Below, piece after piece: positions 9,671 to 20,269 of a stretch of 64,000 nt of DNA. Where the stretch lies: positions 335,001-399,000 of the forward strand of contig WOAB01000593.1 in assembly GCA_027886185.1 (NCBI GenBank), in the 5' to 3' direction. The position numbers and the translations under genes were made by a program. Under the pieces are notes generated by a model. That model worked only from the letters and a program-made list of their open reading frames with translations, was not told where the DNA came from and did no database searches. Position 1 is the first letter of the stretch; the number at the start of each line of letters is the position of its first letter. The stretch comes from Rheum nobile. Taxonomy: Eukaryota > Streptophyta > Magnoliopsida > Caryophyllales > Polygonaceae.

Positions 9671-11999
9671 TGTAACACCCCCAAATTTCCTCTTGAAAGT
9701 ATTACTGCCAGTGACCTCGGATTAAACATCCCGAAGTCACCCCAGGCTTTTCCAAACAATATAACCATCAACTAACAGTTATAATACCAATTATTACAAC
9801 TTTTATTAAAATCAACGTCTCGGAATTACAACATGATTCCAAGCACTTTTAAAATACAACATCAGAGTTATTACAGCGGAAGTCTTTACACAAAATCACC
9901 TTTTTAATACAGCAGAAGTCTTGTAAACAAAGCGACAATTAACTTGTCAAAACACCGTTCATCTTCACAGTCGTTCTAGCCTTCACGGAACAGCAACATA
10001 CCTGATGTGCCGAATCGAACGGATGACACCAGCCAACCATGCAGAGAACAATTACGGTTGGTTAGTCTAATGAAAGACCATGCAAGGGTACAAAGCAGAG
10101 TGGTTCAAAGTAGTCATATTAGGTTAGACTCATCGTCTCTCGAATAAAAGTCGATCACGACAGTCAAACACCATACTTCTACTGAATACATGAAAAGGCA
10201 TGATCAAGAGAAGATTCTGGAGGCCGAGTCTCACAGCAATCAATCCCAAAAGAAGACTCCAACGAGTTGAGTCTTATAGGAAGCATGAAAAATGTTGGGG
10301 AACATTAATTAAACACATAATCACAGTCAAGATGAGATTTCCTAGCTATACTATTACCTAGCTGCACTACTCGCCTGAGGTATATTAATTATGTGCGACA
10401 AAGGCACTTATCTGATTTAATTCCAAAACCAAACCACATCACGTTATAAGCTTTTAGATCTCCCCACAAGAGATATCTAATCTCCTCACAAGAGATATCA
10501 GATCTCCTCACAAGAGATATCGGATCTCCTCACAAGAGATACCAGAGGGAATAAATCCCAAAAGATTTGGCACTAGCTAAGTGCACCACCCTGAGTAAGG
10601 GCATGGTCATGACCTTAGAGAGTACTGGGGAAAAATCCACCAAGTACAAGTTATAAAGAAACAGCTAAACCCCCACAAGGTACATAGCGTTCCTACGAAT
10701 ACTCGTGCTAACTAAATAGTTCAACACAGTAATAATCCACATCACAGCCATCAAGGCCAACATCAAAAACATATATCTATACTAGCGTTGTTCTAACAGA
10801 ATACAACCTAGTATAATATCATGTTTTATTCACATATATAATAGCGTTGTTCTAACAGATATACAACCTATTATAATATCATATTTTTAATCATATCATT
10901 TAACAAAACAGTTCCCAACGCAAACAGTAAATCATCCCAAATTAATTAACAACTAAACAATTGATATTTAATTGAAATATGGAATGATGAGCAAGAGCGA
11001 ACCGCCACTTGCCTTAGATCCGACAAGAGCTTTTAGCAAAGCTTAAGAACAACTGGTTCATGGATCTGAAACTGGGGCAGATCTGGACTGAAGGCTTAAT
11101 GGGCTAATCGGCCCAACAACAATTAAACCAACAAAGGGGGGTCCCACTGCACTGTTCACCATCTTCAACCCATTTCACGTACACGAACCAAACAACAAAA
11201 TAGAGCAACCCGAAGGCAAGACGCAGCGATCGGCAGAGGGTGCTCCGCCGGGCTCTTGTGCCGGGGATGGAGCAATAACACGGAGATTCGGCGACACCAG
11301 CAGCCAGCACGCAGTGACAACAACAATGAACCATTGCTGGTTGCACCGCTCAGCAGGGAGCAACACCAGCGACGCACGACAGCAGCGACTCGGCCCAGAT
11401 CCGTCTTCCTTGTCACCGGAGACAATAGCCACCAACAACTCGGCCTTCAACAGCTCCCAACGCCACAGCAGATCTGGGTTATGTACAGAACAGCTCGCCA
11501 GAGAAGAAAGGAGAAGAACAATGAGCACAGGCGGGAGCTCGGTGAGGGAGAAGCGAACCAGAGGAGGCGATGGAGCAGGGGAGACAACGGGAGCTCGGTG
11601 AGGGAGGACGAGCTGGGCTTCTCTCTACTCTTCATCCCCACCACCTTATATAGTCCAAGAACAGGGGGAAAAGGTCCGACAACACTCTTGCAAGAGGGCC
11701 GACCATGCAGATCAAGTGGGGAGCAAGTGGTAGCTGGGATAAGATTGAACGTGGAGGGATAAGATTGCACAAGATAAGATTGGGTATGGGTTTTAAACCC
11801 CGGAAATTATATGTTTGTATCCAAACAAATATTCTAAGTCCTGAAAATACATCGAATGTATTTTATACCACTCAGGGAATTATTACGGAGATCATGGATA
11901 TTATGGAAAATCCGAACTCCACTGAAAGCGAAATAATTATCGAACGAAAGATGGGAAAAATTACCCAAATACCCTTACTAAAAATTAAGGGATATTACA
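9671..11999 (-). repeat. LARD-like element, 5' LTR
   Basis: Direct copy of 6010-8336 with scattered substitutions, followed by the GCAAC target duplication. Contains the same 22-bp tandem array (10458-10543). Confidence 0.9.
10458..10543. repeat. 22-bp tandem repeat, 4 units, second LTR
   Basis: Same array as at 6796-6881, in the 5' LTR. Confidence 0.8.
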
Positions 12000-12310
12000 G
12001 CAACCAGCACTACGCGGCCGCCAGTGGCTCCGACTAGGATATAAGGCAAAAGCAAGCAACGCCACGAAGGGAAGCAATGAGCTTTTGCGGCCAAGAGGGC
12101 TAGGGTGGGGGCCCCAGCTGGGACCAGTTTTGGTAGGAGTGGAGATGCTATTAACATGGATGTTGTCAGGAGGTATGTTGCATCTGCCCATGCCGTGGCA
12201 GATTTAAGCAAACTAGGGGTTCCGCGGGATGCTTGTGTTGCGGAAAAGGGTGGTTTCAGACTTTACCAGCAACCCATCTGGAGTATGAGACCCTTAAGTA
12301 CTTGGAGATG
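12000..12310 (+). pseudogene. Antisense gene, third exon, right part
   Basis: Continues the exon split at 6009. A frame holding GRSGDAINMDVVRRYVASAHAV and, in a second frame near the end, THLEYETLKYLEM joins the next exon across a consensus donor (ATG then GTATGT at 12311). Stops near 12040 and 12080 show it is degraded. Confidence 0.5.
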
Positions 12311-12440
12311 GTATGTCTTTTTTGCTTTTGAGCGATAAAATTTCTTTTGGTAACTTCATATTCATTACCTCGTTATCATTACTATATATTTAATGATTAT
12401 TATTCCTCTCTCTCTTTCTCTTTTCTTTCTTTTTTATAAG
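12311..12440 (+). other. Antisense gene, intron before the last exon
   Basis: Donor GTATGT, pyrimidine tract CTCTCTCTTTCTCTTTTC, acceptor TTTTATAAG. Splicing keeps frame: LKYLEM joins ARLWFLATAS. Confidence 0.55.
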
Positions 12441-13091
12441 GCTCGTTTGTGGTTTCTAGCCACTGCTTCGTATTGTAAATCTTTAGAGATTGGGTACTTA
12501 GAGTTGGAAGAGGGACGTAGGGCTAGAAGGCAATTAAAGAAACATTAGAGGTAGATAGCTGAGCTTTATGCTGAACGCAATGATGCCAGGAAGAAAGCCT
12601 CAGAGGCTAGGAAGGAAGCTGCTGAAGCGAAGAAGGAGAGCATTGAGGCAATGAAGGAAATAGAAGACATGAAGAAGGCATTAGTGTAGAAAGAAAAAGA
12701 GATGGATAAATTAAAGGCCGCGAATGAGGCTATCATTATGGAGCGTGATGCCGTGGAGGAAAGAGCTCGACAGGAAGGCGAGAAGGCGCAGAAGTAGAGT
12801 AACATGGCCAACAATGTGGTCTGCGTATATTTGTCATCCAAGGAGTACAAACTCAGGAGGGCAGAGGAGATTGTGCCTCACTGGGAGCAAGGTATTAGGA
12901 TTGGGGTCAGGCAAGTTGTGGCCAAGTATGGAGGGGTCGATCCTCAGATTGTCTATTTCAAGCCGGAGTACACGAGTCTCTTTGGGGAGCCAAAAATCCT
13001 TGACTCGGATGAAGAGGGTCGTGATGTGGCTCATGATCTTGGGCATGATATGGAAGTGGATGTTCAATCCACACATGCAGCGAACGAGTAG
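12441..13091 (+). pseudogene. Antisense gene, last exon, coiled-coil tail
   Basis: Reads ARLWFLATASYCKSLE, then a charged Ala/Glu/Lys coiled coil (about 12550-12790, e.g. ARKKASEARKEAAEAKKE), then a globular end with RAEEIVPHWEQGIRIGVRQV and an acidic terminus. Coiled-coil tails of this kind are usual in Tat antisense ORFs. Single-base stops (at least four: near 12546, 12552, 12687 and 12795) interrupt it, mostly TAG. The frame ends at a TAG at 13089-13091. Confidence 0.6.
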
Positions 13092-13337
13092 ATTCTAGGC
13101 AACGACAATTACTGAATGATTGGGCGGGTTTACAAGAATATCTTCTTTTTTTATTTCCTATTGCGTAAGATGTTTAAGTAGAACACTTGTGTCTATTTAG
13201 GAGTCAAAGACAAGTAAGTTTTAATTTACCTGATGTGGATGAACCCTTTGTTTTTTGGCTATATGACTTGGCCTTTGGCATTGCTTGCTTATTTCCAGTT
13301 TTGGCACGGTCTCTATCTATTTTTTGGAAATCTTTTA

Positions 13338-13678
13338 AAGTTAACGCGGTGGCAGCCCCAAGCCTAGGCTTGAGGGATCTCACCCGACTTCTTGAAGTTA
13401 ACGCGACGGCAGCCCCAAGCCTAGGCTTGAGGGATCTCACCCATCTTTTTGAAGTTAACGCGATGGCAACCCCAAGCCTAGGCTTGAGGGATCTCACCCG
13501 TCTTCTTGAATTTAACGAGGTGGCAGCCCCAAGCCTAAGCTTGAGGGATCTCACTCGTCTTTTTAAGTTAATGTGGTGACAACCCCAAGCCTAGGCTTGA
13601 GGGATCTCACCCGTCTTCTTGAAGTTAATGCGGTGGCAACCCTAAGCCTAAGCTTGATGGATCTCACCCGTCTTCTTG
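13338..13678. repeat. 57-bp tandem repeat, about 6 units
   Basis: Starts AAGTTAACGCGGTGG and recurs at 13338, 13395, 13452, 13509, 13565, 13622 and a partial at 13679. Each unit holds CCAAGCCTAGGCTTG, a perfect 15-bp inverted repeat. The period is divisible by three, so both strands stay open for long stretches. It lies between pol and the antisense gene, the hypervariable region known to carry tandem repeats in Tat/Ogre elements. Confidence 0.9.
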
Positions 13679-13781
13679 AAGTTAGCATAATTTATGTACA
13701 AGAGGTCGTCCTGCAGACGACGTTTTATTCATTGAGTTACTTATAGTTCATTGGTTGTGATGCATCATAACATTTTTACAT

Positions 13782-14869
13782 ATAGTATTTTTAGTAGAGT
13801 ACAAAGTTGGATTTGTAAAGCCCTTTCCTATGCTGGTAGATTACAGATTATTAAGTCTGTCATTGGAGGGATGCTCAGTTTCTGGTCTCAAGCATTGTTA
13901 TTCACTGATGAAGTTGTGAATAGGTTGAATGCTGTGTGTAGAGCATTCCTATGGTCAGGCAAGTGTGAGGGCAGAAGGAATCTTGTAGCTTGGAGCAAAG
14001 TGTGCAAACCTTTTGAAGAAGGAGGTGTGGGAATTAAAGAAGTGTTGGCCTGGAATAAAACATTGCTCTTTAAATTGATCTTTGAGATCCAAGAAAGGAA
14101 ATGTAATCTCTGGACTACCTGGGTAAGGGAGGTTCTCCTTAAAGGTAGTGATATGTGGCAAAGGGAGGAGAAGCAAGGAGATTCATGGATTTGGAGAGTC
14201 ATTCTTAGACTTAAAGAGATGACAAAATTGTCTTGGCTGAGGCCTCATATTCCTCCTCTTAGCTTTGAGGAAGATCATATGGATATGTCCAGAATAAGGA
14301 AGAGATGTGAAAGGATGAATTGTAAGGAAGTTTATGATATGTTCAGATCTTGTGGTGCAGTAGAGGGCAAATGGAAGTTGCTTTGGAAAGGTATTCAGCC
14401 GAGAGGATGGGCTGTCATTGTATGGCTTGCTATACTTGGTAGACTCCCAACGAGAGATAGGTTGCATAGATGGGGCTTGATTGATTCTCCCACCTGTGTG
14501 CTGTGTAATGATGCTCCAGAAAGTGTGGATCACTTATGGTGGCAATGCAAGTTCTCAAAGGAGGCGATGAGTAGAGTCATGCAGTGGCAGAAGATCATCA
14601 GGTGGAGGCACTCAGTGACAGAATGGCTGGATTGGCTTTCCAGAGGTAGGAACCATAAGTCTCTAAGACTGCAGGGTGTGATCTTGGCGACCATTGCAGT
14701 AGTATATACCACTTGGAAGCATAGAAATGAGGTGATTTTTAAGCATACGAGGATTGATGTAAATGGGTGTGTAGAGGAGATCATTACAAATTGTAAGCTT
14801 AGGCTTAAGATCAAGTGTAAAGGGGTGAGTAGAAGGGAAAGGGATCTTAATAGGCTTCTCATGTTATAG
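13782..14869 (+). pseudogene. LINE ORF2 C-terminal part with zf-RVT domain
   Basis: A single open frame of about 360 codons (an in-frame ATG at 13751 lies in flanking DNA). It begins in the region after the RT palm with SYAGRLQIIKSVIGG and FWSQALLF, continues with LWSGKCEGRRNLVAWSKVC, and reaches the zinc-binding domain at about residues 220-290: AILGRLPTRDRLHRWG, CVLCNDAPESVDHLWWQC. These blocks are the classic plant LINE ORF2 C-terminus; here no RNase H follows. The frame is intact to the stop despite the 5' truncation, suggesting recent insertion. It cannot act alone without the endonuclease and RT. Confidence 0.85.
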
Positions 14870-14999
14870 TTTGTGATGTTTATGTGGTGTGATAGGGGTG
14901 GTGAGGTTCTCGTTTTTGCTTGAGAAGTTCGGTTGAACTTGCTCTTTGGGTGTAATTCTCCCTTTTTGTTAATATACTTATCATTAACAAAAAAAAAAA
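13782..14999 (+). mobile_element. 5'-truncated LINE (L1-type)
   Basis: Plus-strand fragment ending in an A tract at 14990-14999. It inserted just after the integrase tail of the Tat element; a short candidate target duplication TACAT lies at 13777-13781 and 15000-15004. Truncation removed ORF1, endonuclease and the RT core. Confidence 0.75.
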
Positions 15000-15000
15000 T

Positions 15001-15423
15001 ACATTCCATGTTTTAGGCAGCGTTGCTCCATTCTCATCACACAGCTTGAAGGCCCCTTCATGGACTTCATCTCCCAGGAGGTAAGGGCCCTCCCATTTTG
15101 GATCCAGCTTTCCTCCATCAATGCGTCGTAATACAAGGTCTCCTTTCTTGAGGTTACGCGGTCGAAATTTTGTCGTAATAGGACGCGGTCCACCGCTTGT
15201 ACTCTTCTGATCTTACATTAGTAATGTCGCGTAGTTCTTCTCTTAAGTACATATCCAGCCTGAGGGAATCCTCATTGTTCTTTTGGTCAAAATCAAACAC
15301 CCAAGCGGAAGGGACTAAGGTCTCCAAAGGAACGACAGCATCGGTGCCATAGGCCATTGCGAAAGGGGTTTCTTTGGTTGCTCGTCGCGCGGTGGTGCGA
15401 TACGTCCAGAGGACTAGAGGCAA
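15001..15423 (-). pseudogene. pol: Tat pol: integrase C-terminal region
   Basis: Minus-strand frames: LWTYRTTARRATKETPFAMA followed by YGTDAVVPLET at the start, the usual plant gypsy motif, then a shifted frame at 15001-15193 with ESWIQNGRALTSWE-like remnants whose other frame reads GKLDPKWEGPYLL and LPKTWN. Integrase cuts the genome and joins the element's DNA. A frameshift near 15190 separates the parts. The reading ends at the LINE insertion. Confidence 0.8.
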
Positions 15424-15432
15424 TAATTTAGC

Positions 15433-15789
15433 CTATCTTTCGTGAGAACCAATCAATCTTCTTATCAAGTCATCCAAGATTCGCACATTCACATTTTCAA
15501 CTTGCCCATTTGATTGAGGGTGAGCCACATATGAAAATTTCAACGAGATACCCAGAGATGAGCAAATGCCGCATACTTCTTGGCTGTCAAACTGAGGCCC
15601 GTGGTCGGTGACAATGGACCTAGGGATTCCAAAGCGGCATATGAGATTTTTCCAGAGGAAGGAACAAACTTTAGGCGCATAGATTTTAGCCATGGCCTCG
15701 GCTTCAATCCATTTCGTTAAGTAGTCCACACCAACTAGGATGTACCGCGTTTTTCCCGCGGCTTTTGGGAAAGGACCCATGATGTCCAT
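15433..15789 (-). pseudogene. pol: Tat pol: integrase catalytic core
   Basis: Minus-strand frame of 118 codons. It has MDIMGPFPKAAGKTRYILVG and DYLTKWIEAEA, which supply the first catalytic Asp, then IVTDHGPQFDS with the second Asp, then HPQSNGQVENVN with the catalytic Glu: the D,D(35)E triad is intact. A stop follows at GSHER where the family continues, so the protein as it stands would be truncated. Confidence 0.85.
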
Positions 15790-15953
15790 TCCCTAGAGAG
15801 TGAACAGATAGGCCGCGTGGACTGGTTTCAGGTTTGATGCAAGGAGATGAGGAACACTCGCCTACCTCTGACACTTGTCACATCGCTTGATGTAATCGGT
15901 AGAATCAGCTCTTAAGGTGGGCTAGAAATATCCCATGCGAGTGATGCCTTGAG
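15790..15953 (-). pseudogene. pol: Tat pol: integrase zinc-binding (HHCC) region
   Basis: Minus strand, same frame as the core upstream: a YIKRCDKCQR block supplies the Cys pair of the HHCC finger. Three TAG codons fall where the family has Trp (before PTLRADS, after CDKCQR, and before GMDIMG), all explained by single G-to-A changes. Confidence 0.7.
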
Positions 15954-16652
15954 CTAGCGATCTCCATCCACGATGACCTCCACAACCCCCTCATGAACTT
16001 CTTTTAGGATCTCAGCCGCTCTTTTCATATCAACACATAGTAGATTGGCCTCGACAAATCCGTTTTTGTGGAGTCTGCCTCCTCTCCTGCAGTATCGCGC
16101 ATCTTTAGCCTTGAGTTTTCTGGCTTCCAAGGCATCGTCAGGCAGAACTCTGCGATCGATGTATTGGAAAATGGGGCTCATCCAACTATCCTCGAGATGG
16201 ATGCTCATCACATGATTGGCTACACCTCTGTTCATATTCCTTTCTACCAGTACTTTGTTGCCTGCTTCTAATGGTAACGTGGAGCAGAGCTTTGAAAGTG
16301 CGTCTGCTCTCGTATTGGAAGTATGCGGTATTGATTCCACAACAAATGCCTCCAGACAAGAAGCCATGGACTTAACCTTCATGCAGTAATCTAGGAGGGA
16401 TCCGGTTTTAGCCTCATACTGACCCATCACTTGCCGCGCCACTACTTTAGAATCAGTGAAGACTTGAACTTTTCGCACGCCATTCAAGAGGGCCATCTCT
16501 AGGCCGGCAATGAGTGCTTCATATTCGGCCTCATTGTTCGTAACAGGGAAAGCGATGTTAAGGGCATACTGGACTTCAAAGGATGCGAGGCCTTCTAGTA
16601 ATATCCCTGCTCCCCCTCCCCCGTCACTCTTTGAACCGTCTACAAAGACCAT
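15954..16652 (-). pseudogene. pol: Tat pol: additional RNase H (aRNH)
   Basis: Minus-strand frame of 232 codons. VFVDGSKSDGGGGAGILLEG gives the first catalytic Asp, TNNEAEYEALIAGLEMAL the Glu, VFTDSKVVARQV the next Asp, and NTRADALSKL the last Asp. This arrangement in its own domain between RT/RNase H and integrase is characteristic of the Tat lineage. It degrades the RNA of RNA-DNA hybrids. The C-terminal part runs into the linker towards the integrase zinc finger. The frame itself is open; neighbours on both sides are shifted or stopped. Confidence 0.85.
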
Positions 16653-17147
16653 CTATTCTTTCAAGCTAGGACTATCCGCGACGACAAAACTCACTTCCAC
16701 GATTAATTCAGCTAGAGCTTGTGCTTTGATAGAAGTACACGACAAGTAAGAGATTTCGAACTCTGATAATTCGACAACCCACTTTGTCATTCGGCCAAAT
16801 AACACATGTTGATGCAAAGTTTAACGCAAGGGAAAATCAAGATAAAATTTGAATGGAGTGAGCTTGGAAATATGGCCTTAGACACCGTGCTACCGATACT
16901 ACTGCTAACACTACCTTTTCAGTCGGGGAATACCTTTGCTCGACTGGTTGCAAGACCCTACTAATGAAGTATACAGGATAACAAGACTCTCCAGTCAACA
17001 CTGCGCTAACAGTCACAAGACTGACCGCGGGATAAAGTTGAAGGTCCTCACCGCGGCGAGGGGTGAGAGAGTGGGGAGCAGGTTAAGGTAAGTCTTGAGG
17101 TCTTGGAAAGAATGCTCGAGATCTTCAGTCCATACAAACTTCTCGTT
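16653..17147 (-). pseudogene. pol: Tat pol: RT connection and first RNase H, decayed
   Basis: No long frame. Short minus-strand readings fit the region between RT and aRNH (for example FVWTEDLEHSFQDLK near 17110-17145 just after RT). Frameshifts and stops break the RNase H, so I assign it by position mainly. Confidence 0.5.
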
Positions 17148-17800
17148 CTACTTTAGAGCATAGAAAAAAAGAAGAGCGCGACCAGCCAACCGAGAGCAGA
17201 ATCGACTCAGATAGTTGACCGCTCCGTTGAGCTTTTGGATCTCATTCCTCAATTTCGAGGACCTCATCGCGGTAACTGTTGTGACTTTTTCAGGATTGAC
17301 ATCAATTCCACGGGCATTGATCATGAAGCCGAGAAACTTGCCTGAGTCTACCCTAAATACACACTTCTCTGGATTCAAACTTAGTATGGATTTTCTCAAG
17401 GTCTCGAATAATTCTCGTAGGTCCATGAGATGTTGCTCATTTGTGGTGCTTTTAACTACAATGTCGTCAACGTATGCTGATATACTCTTCCCGAGTTGGT
17501 TTTTGAATATGCAGTCTATCATCTAGCTCACGCGTTCTTTAAACCAAAAGGCATAACTTTATAGCAGAAGGTACCCTGGTTGGTAATGAATGATGTACTC
17601 TCCTCATCACGCGGATCCATCTGAATTTGATTATAACTGGAATAAGAATCTAAGAAACTTAATGTTGAGTTTTCCGCGGTGGAATCGACAAGATCATCTA
17701 TGTAAGGCAACGAGTAGCTATCTTTAGGGCAGACTTTGTTTAAATCTTTGAAGTCTACACACATCCTCCACTTTCCACTGGCCTTCTTCACCAGTACCAC
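17148..17800 (-). pseudogene. pol: Tat pol: reverse transcriptase
   Basis: Two minus-strand frames. At 17528-17800: MVLVKKASGKWRMCVDFKDL, then LNKVCPKDSYSLPYIDDLVD, SFLDSYSSYNQI and CYKVMPFGLKNA. At 17148-17522: SAYVDDIVVKSTTNEQHL with the catalytic YVDD, then LNPEKCVFRVDSGKFLGFM. YVDDIVVKS is the Tat-lineage form. A stop and small deletion after MPFGLKNA, where the GATYQR motif should be, divides the two. It copies the element RNA into DNA in the particle. Confidence 0.9.
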
Positions 17801-18179
17801 ATTTCACAACCACTTGGGGTACTTGGCTTTGCGGGCAAACCCAGCACGGAGTAGTCTCTCAACCTCAGCATTGGCCGCATTGGCGCGTTCCTCGTTCATT
17901 TTCCTCTTTCTTTGGACTACATGACGAGCAGCGTGATCAAAATTAAGGGAGTGGGTAGCTACTGTCGCAGTTACTCCCTTCAAATCCTCAATGGCCCAGG
18001 CGAAAACATCACGCGAGGCTGCGAGCAGGTGTTCTAGCTTTTATGCGGGAAGGCCAGACATGCAACCCCCGACATACAATTTCTCTTCCTGGTCCTCAAA
18101 CGGGGTGAGTGCAATCTTTTCAAACTTCTGGGTTTCACCTGGCGCGCGGTCTTCTGTCTGAAGTTTAGCACCTTGATTT
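17801..18179 (-). pseudogene. pol: Tat pol: linker from protease to RT
   Basis: Decayed minus-strand sequence. A frame near 17810-17900 reads AANAEVERLLRAGFARKAKY, the usual lead-in to RT in this lineage. Stops separate it from both domains. Confidence 0.5.
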
Positions 18180-18620
18180 TCAATCATGAGCATGAGATTT
18201 TGCGTTCTTGATTTTAGAGATGATAAATAGCATGCCCTGGCTTCTTATTGATGGCCTCTGGACTCCTCCACTTTGTCGCCAACCGGGAACATCAGTTTCA
18301 GATGATAGATAGAGACGCGGCCGATGATTTTCAATCATCGGCTGGAACTTCATGATTGAGACGCGGCCCATGATGACATTGTAAGTTGCAGGGAGACGTA
18401 CCACAGTGAACTCAATATCTTCCACGCGTCGGACTGGACTAGTTCCCAACGTCATCTTCATCTCTATTGTCCCGGCCACACCCACTTCCTCTCCATAGAA
18501 AGTAACCAACTTTCCAGCGAAAGGTCTAAGGGCGTTAGGGGATATCCCTAGTTGTTCAAACACATCAAAATATAGGATATCCACCGATGCGCCCGAGTCG
18601 ACCAAAACACGCCTCACCAT
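18180..18620 (-). pseudogene. pol: Tat pol: aspartic protease
   Basis: Minus-strand frame with VRRVLVDSGASVDILYFDVF (the LVDSGAS active site), then LRPFAGKLVTFYGE, an EFTVVRLPATYNVIMGRVSI segment and FQPMIENHRP. This is the retropepsin fold that matures the polyprotein. The C-terminal 20 or so codons leave the family pattern after a frameshift near 18300. Confidence 0.85.
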
Positions 18621-18700
18621 CTTTGTTCACAATTGCGCGTGGATTACTAGGGGATCTGTGTGGGGCATATGCAATCCTTTTGCATCCTCCTCTGTGAACA

Positions 18701-19848
18701 CTAGGCCGGGATGGTGTTGAGATGATTGAGCAACACTGAACACGGAGGGGGCATGATGGCTTTCTCACGCGTATCGCTTCCTTTCTTGATTGTTGGACCC
18801 CGCGAGGGAGGGACCCCCCCTGCTATAGTGTTGATATAACCATCAGGGTGAGGTGTTGGATCAGGGTGATTCCTTTTTTTGCCAGGAGCTGACTTCCACC
18901 ACGACGACTGCCCGCCCCAGCGTGGACTCTTATCACGGGTGGTTGATTCTCGGTGGTTATCATGTTGGTTGTCATAATAATCACGAGAATTACTGCGTTG
19001 GGGTGACCTGGTTTCTCGACTCTGTAGTCGATAGACTGCGGGATGTTTGCGATGTTCTGACTTGCCCAACCTATATGCATCTCTCACTAGAGGACGAGTT
19101 TCATCTCGTGCTCTATCTTTATTTGACAGTGGAGGTTTAGCTTCACACTTGTCTTTCTCCTTAGGCACTTGGACGCGGTCCTACTTGATTTGTTGAGTTT
19201 TCCCCCTTTGCCTCTAACCGCTTCTTCCGCATATACCTGCCGCGAGATATAACTTCGCAACGCATCGTAAGTTTCAGGTTGTTCGCAGTATACGGACAAC
19301 TTGAACTGTCCATCTGCCAAGTTATTCATCAACACCTCGCGCGCTATCACCGGTTCCAAACTTGTGACCTAGGACGCGGTGTTGGTAAAACGTGTAAAGA
19401 ATTCTCCCATTGATTCTTCAGCCCCTTGTCTTATAGAAAACAAGTCTTGGATCGTCTTCTTTCTTTTCTTTGCGTTGTTAAAATGAGTTTTGAAAGCTTG
19501 AATCATCTTGGAAAAGGACCAAATGCTACCTGGTTGTTGGTTCATCATCCAGGAGAGAGCAGTTCCCTTCAAGGTGGACGGGAATGAGCGGCAGAACATA
19601 GCGTTGTTGAAATCATTCATTTCTATCTGGCTCAGAAAGGCTTGGACGTGTTCATCAGGGTCAGACATCCCATCATAAGCTTCCATGGTGGGCTGTCGGA
19701 ATCTTTTCAGGACATGGGTGCGTCTAACTGCTTCAGAGAAGATAGAGAGGCTTTGCAACACTCCATCTAGTGCATATTCCCTTCTATTGGTCGTTTGATC
19801 ACGTTTGTGGGAACGCGAGGAACTCCCTTGAGATATTGAAATTGACAT
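18701..19848 (-). pseudogene. gag: Tat gag: capsid and C-terminal part
   Basis: Three minus-strand frames. At 19369-19848, the capsid core: RFRQPTMEAYDGMSDPDEHV, FCRSFPSTLKGTALSWM, PGSIWSFSKMIQAFKTHF and IRQGAEESMGEFFTRF. At 19087-19359, after a stop: EPVIAREVLMNNLADGQFKL, DALRSYISRQVYAEEA. At 18701-19168: a basic, Arg/His/Asp-rich tail. The order and motifs are those of Tat/Ogre gag. No classical CCHC knuckle is seen. Confidence 0.8.
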
Positions 19849-19957
19849 CGTAGGATGACCTTCGTTTCCGTGGTCATCGCGAGGGTATGGAGAATTTGAA
19901 GACTGGCTCGGCGAAGGGTGGCCACCGTGACAAGCCTGGCAGCCTTGACGGCCACCT

Positions 19958-20196
19958 TCATAAGCAAAATCTAGAGGAAGTTAAGGATGCGGTACATACT
20001 CTGGTTGTGGCATAAACTGGTGAAAAACTGGCGCTGGAGCCATATACGGCACACCAGCCCAAGGTGGAGGTGGATAGCCTTGGACTGGAGGTGGGTAGTG
20101 AGGCCACCAAACTTCTGGAGGTGGTGAATAAGGCCAATTCTGAGCAGGATCTCCCACTTCGAACTCCAACCAATCAAACTCATCAAGACTAGACAT
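19958..20196 (-). pseudogene. gag: Tat gag: Pro/Tyr-rich N-terminus
   Basis: Minus-strand frame from ATG at 20194-20196, with DEFDWLEFEVGDPAQNWPY followed by PPP-rich repeats (YPPPVQGYPPPPWAGVPYM). It begins 53 bp after the primer site. A stop at about 19981 divides it from the capsid region. Confidence 0.6.
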
Positions 20197-20248
20197 CTTC
20201 TTTTACCGCATTCACAAAGATAACTAAGTTGCCCTAGTGTGAGGACAA

Positions 20249-20268
20249 GGTTCCCACAGACGGCGTCA
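20249..20268 (-). promoter_or_regulatory. Primer binding site of the Tat element
   Basis: Minus-strand TGACGCCGTCTGTGGGAACC, one base from the LTR. A CGCCGTCTGTGGGAA primer-site motif is, as I recall, frequent in Tat-lineage elements; the tRNA is not assigned here. Confidence 0.65.
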
Positions 20269-20269
20269 G

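Larger units (their letters stand above)
6010..11999 (-). mobile_element. Non-autonomous LTR retrotransposon (LARD-like)
   Basis: Two direct LTRs of 2327 and 2329 bp flank only 1334 bp of internal DNA. Target duplication GCAAC lies at 6005-6009 and 12000-12004. Minus-strand termini are TGTAATATCCC and GGGTGTTACA. An initiator-Met primer site lies inside the right LTR and a purine tract inside the left one, so both priming sites survive. No protease, RT or integrase is present, so movement must have relied on a partner element. The LTRs are close in sequence (a few percent different by eye), making it younger than its Tat host. Confidence 0.9.

Noticed and set aside
13187..13579. 130-codon plus-strand frame with a 19-residue repeat as a repeat protein gene
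   Set aside because: The repeat is a 57-bp DNA tandem array and the opposite strand is equally open; no start or context supports a gene.
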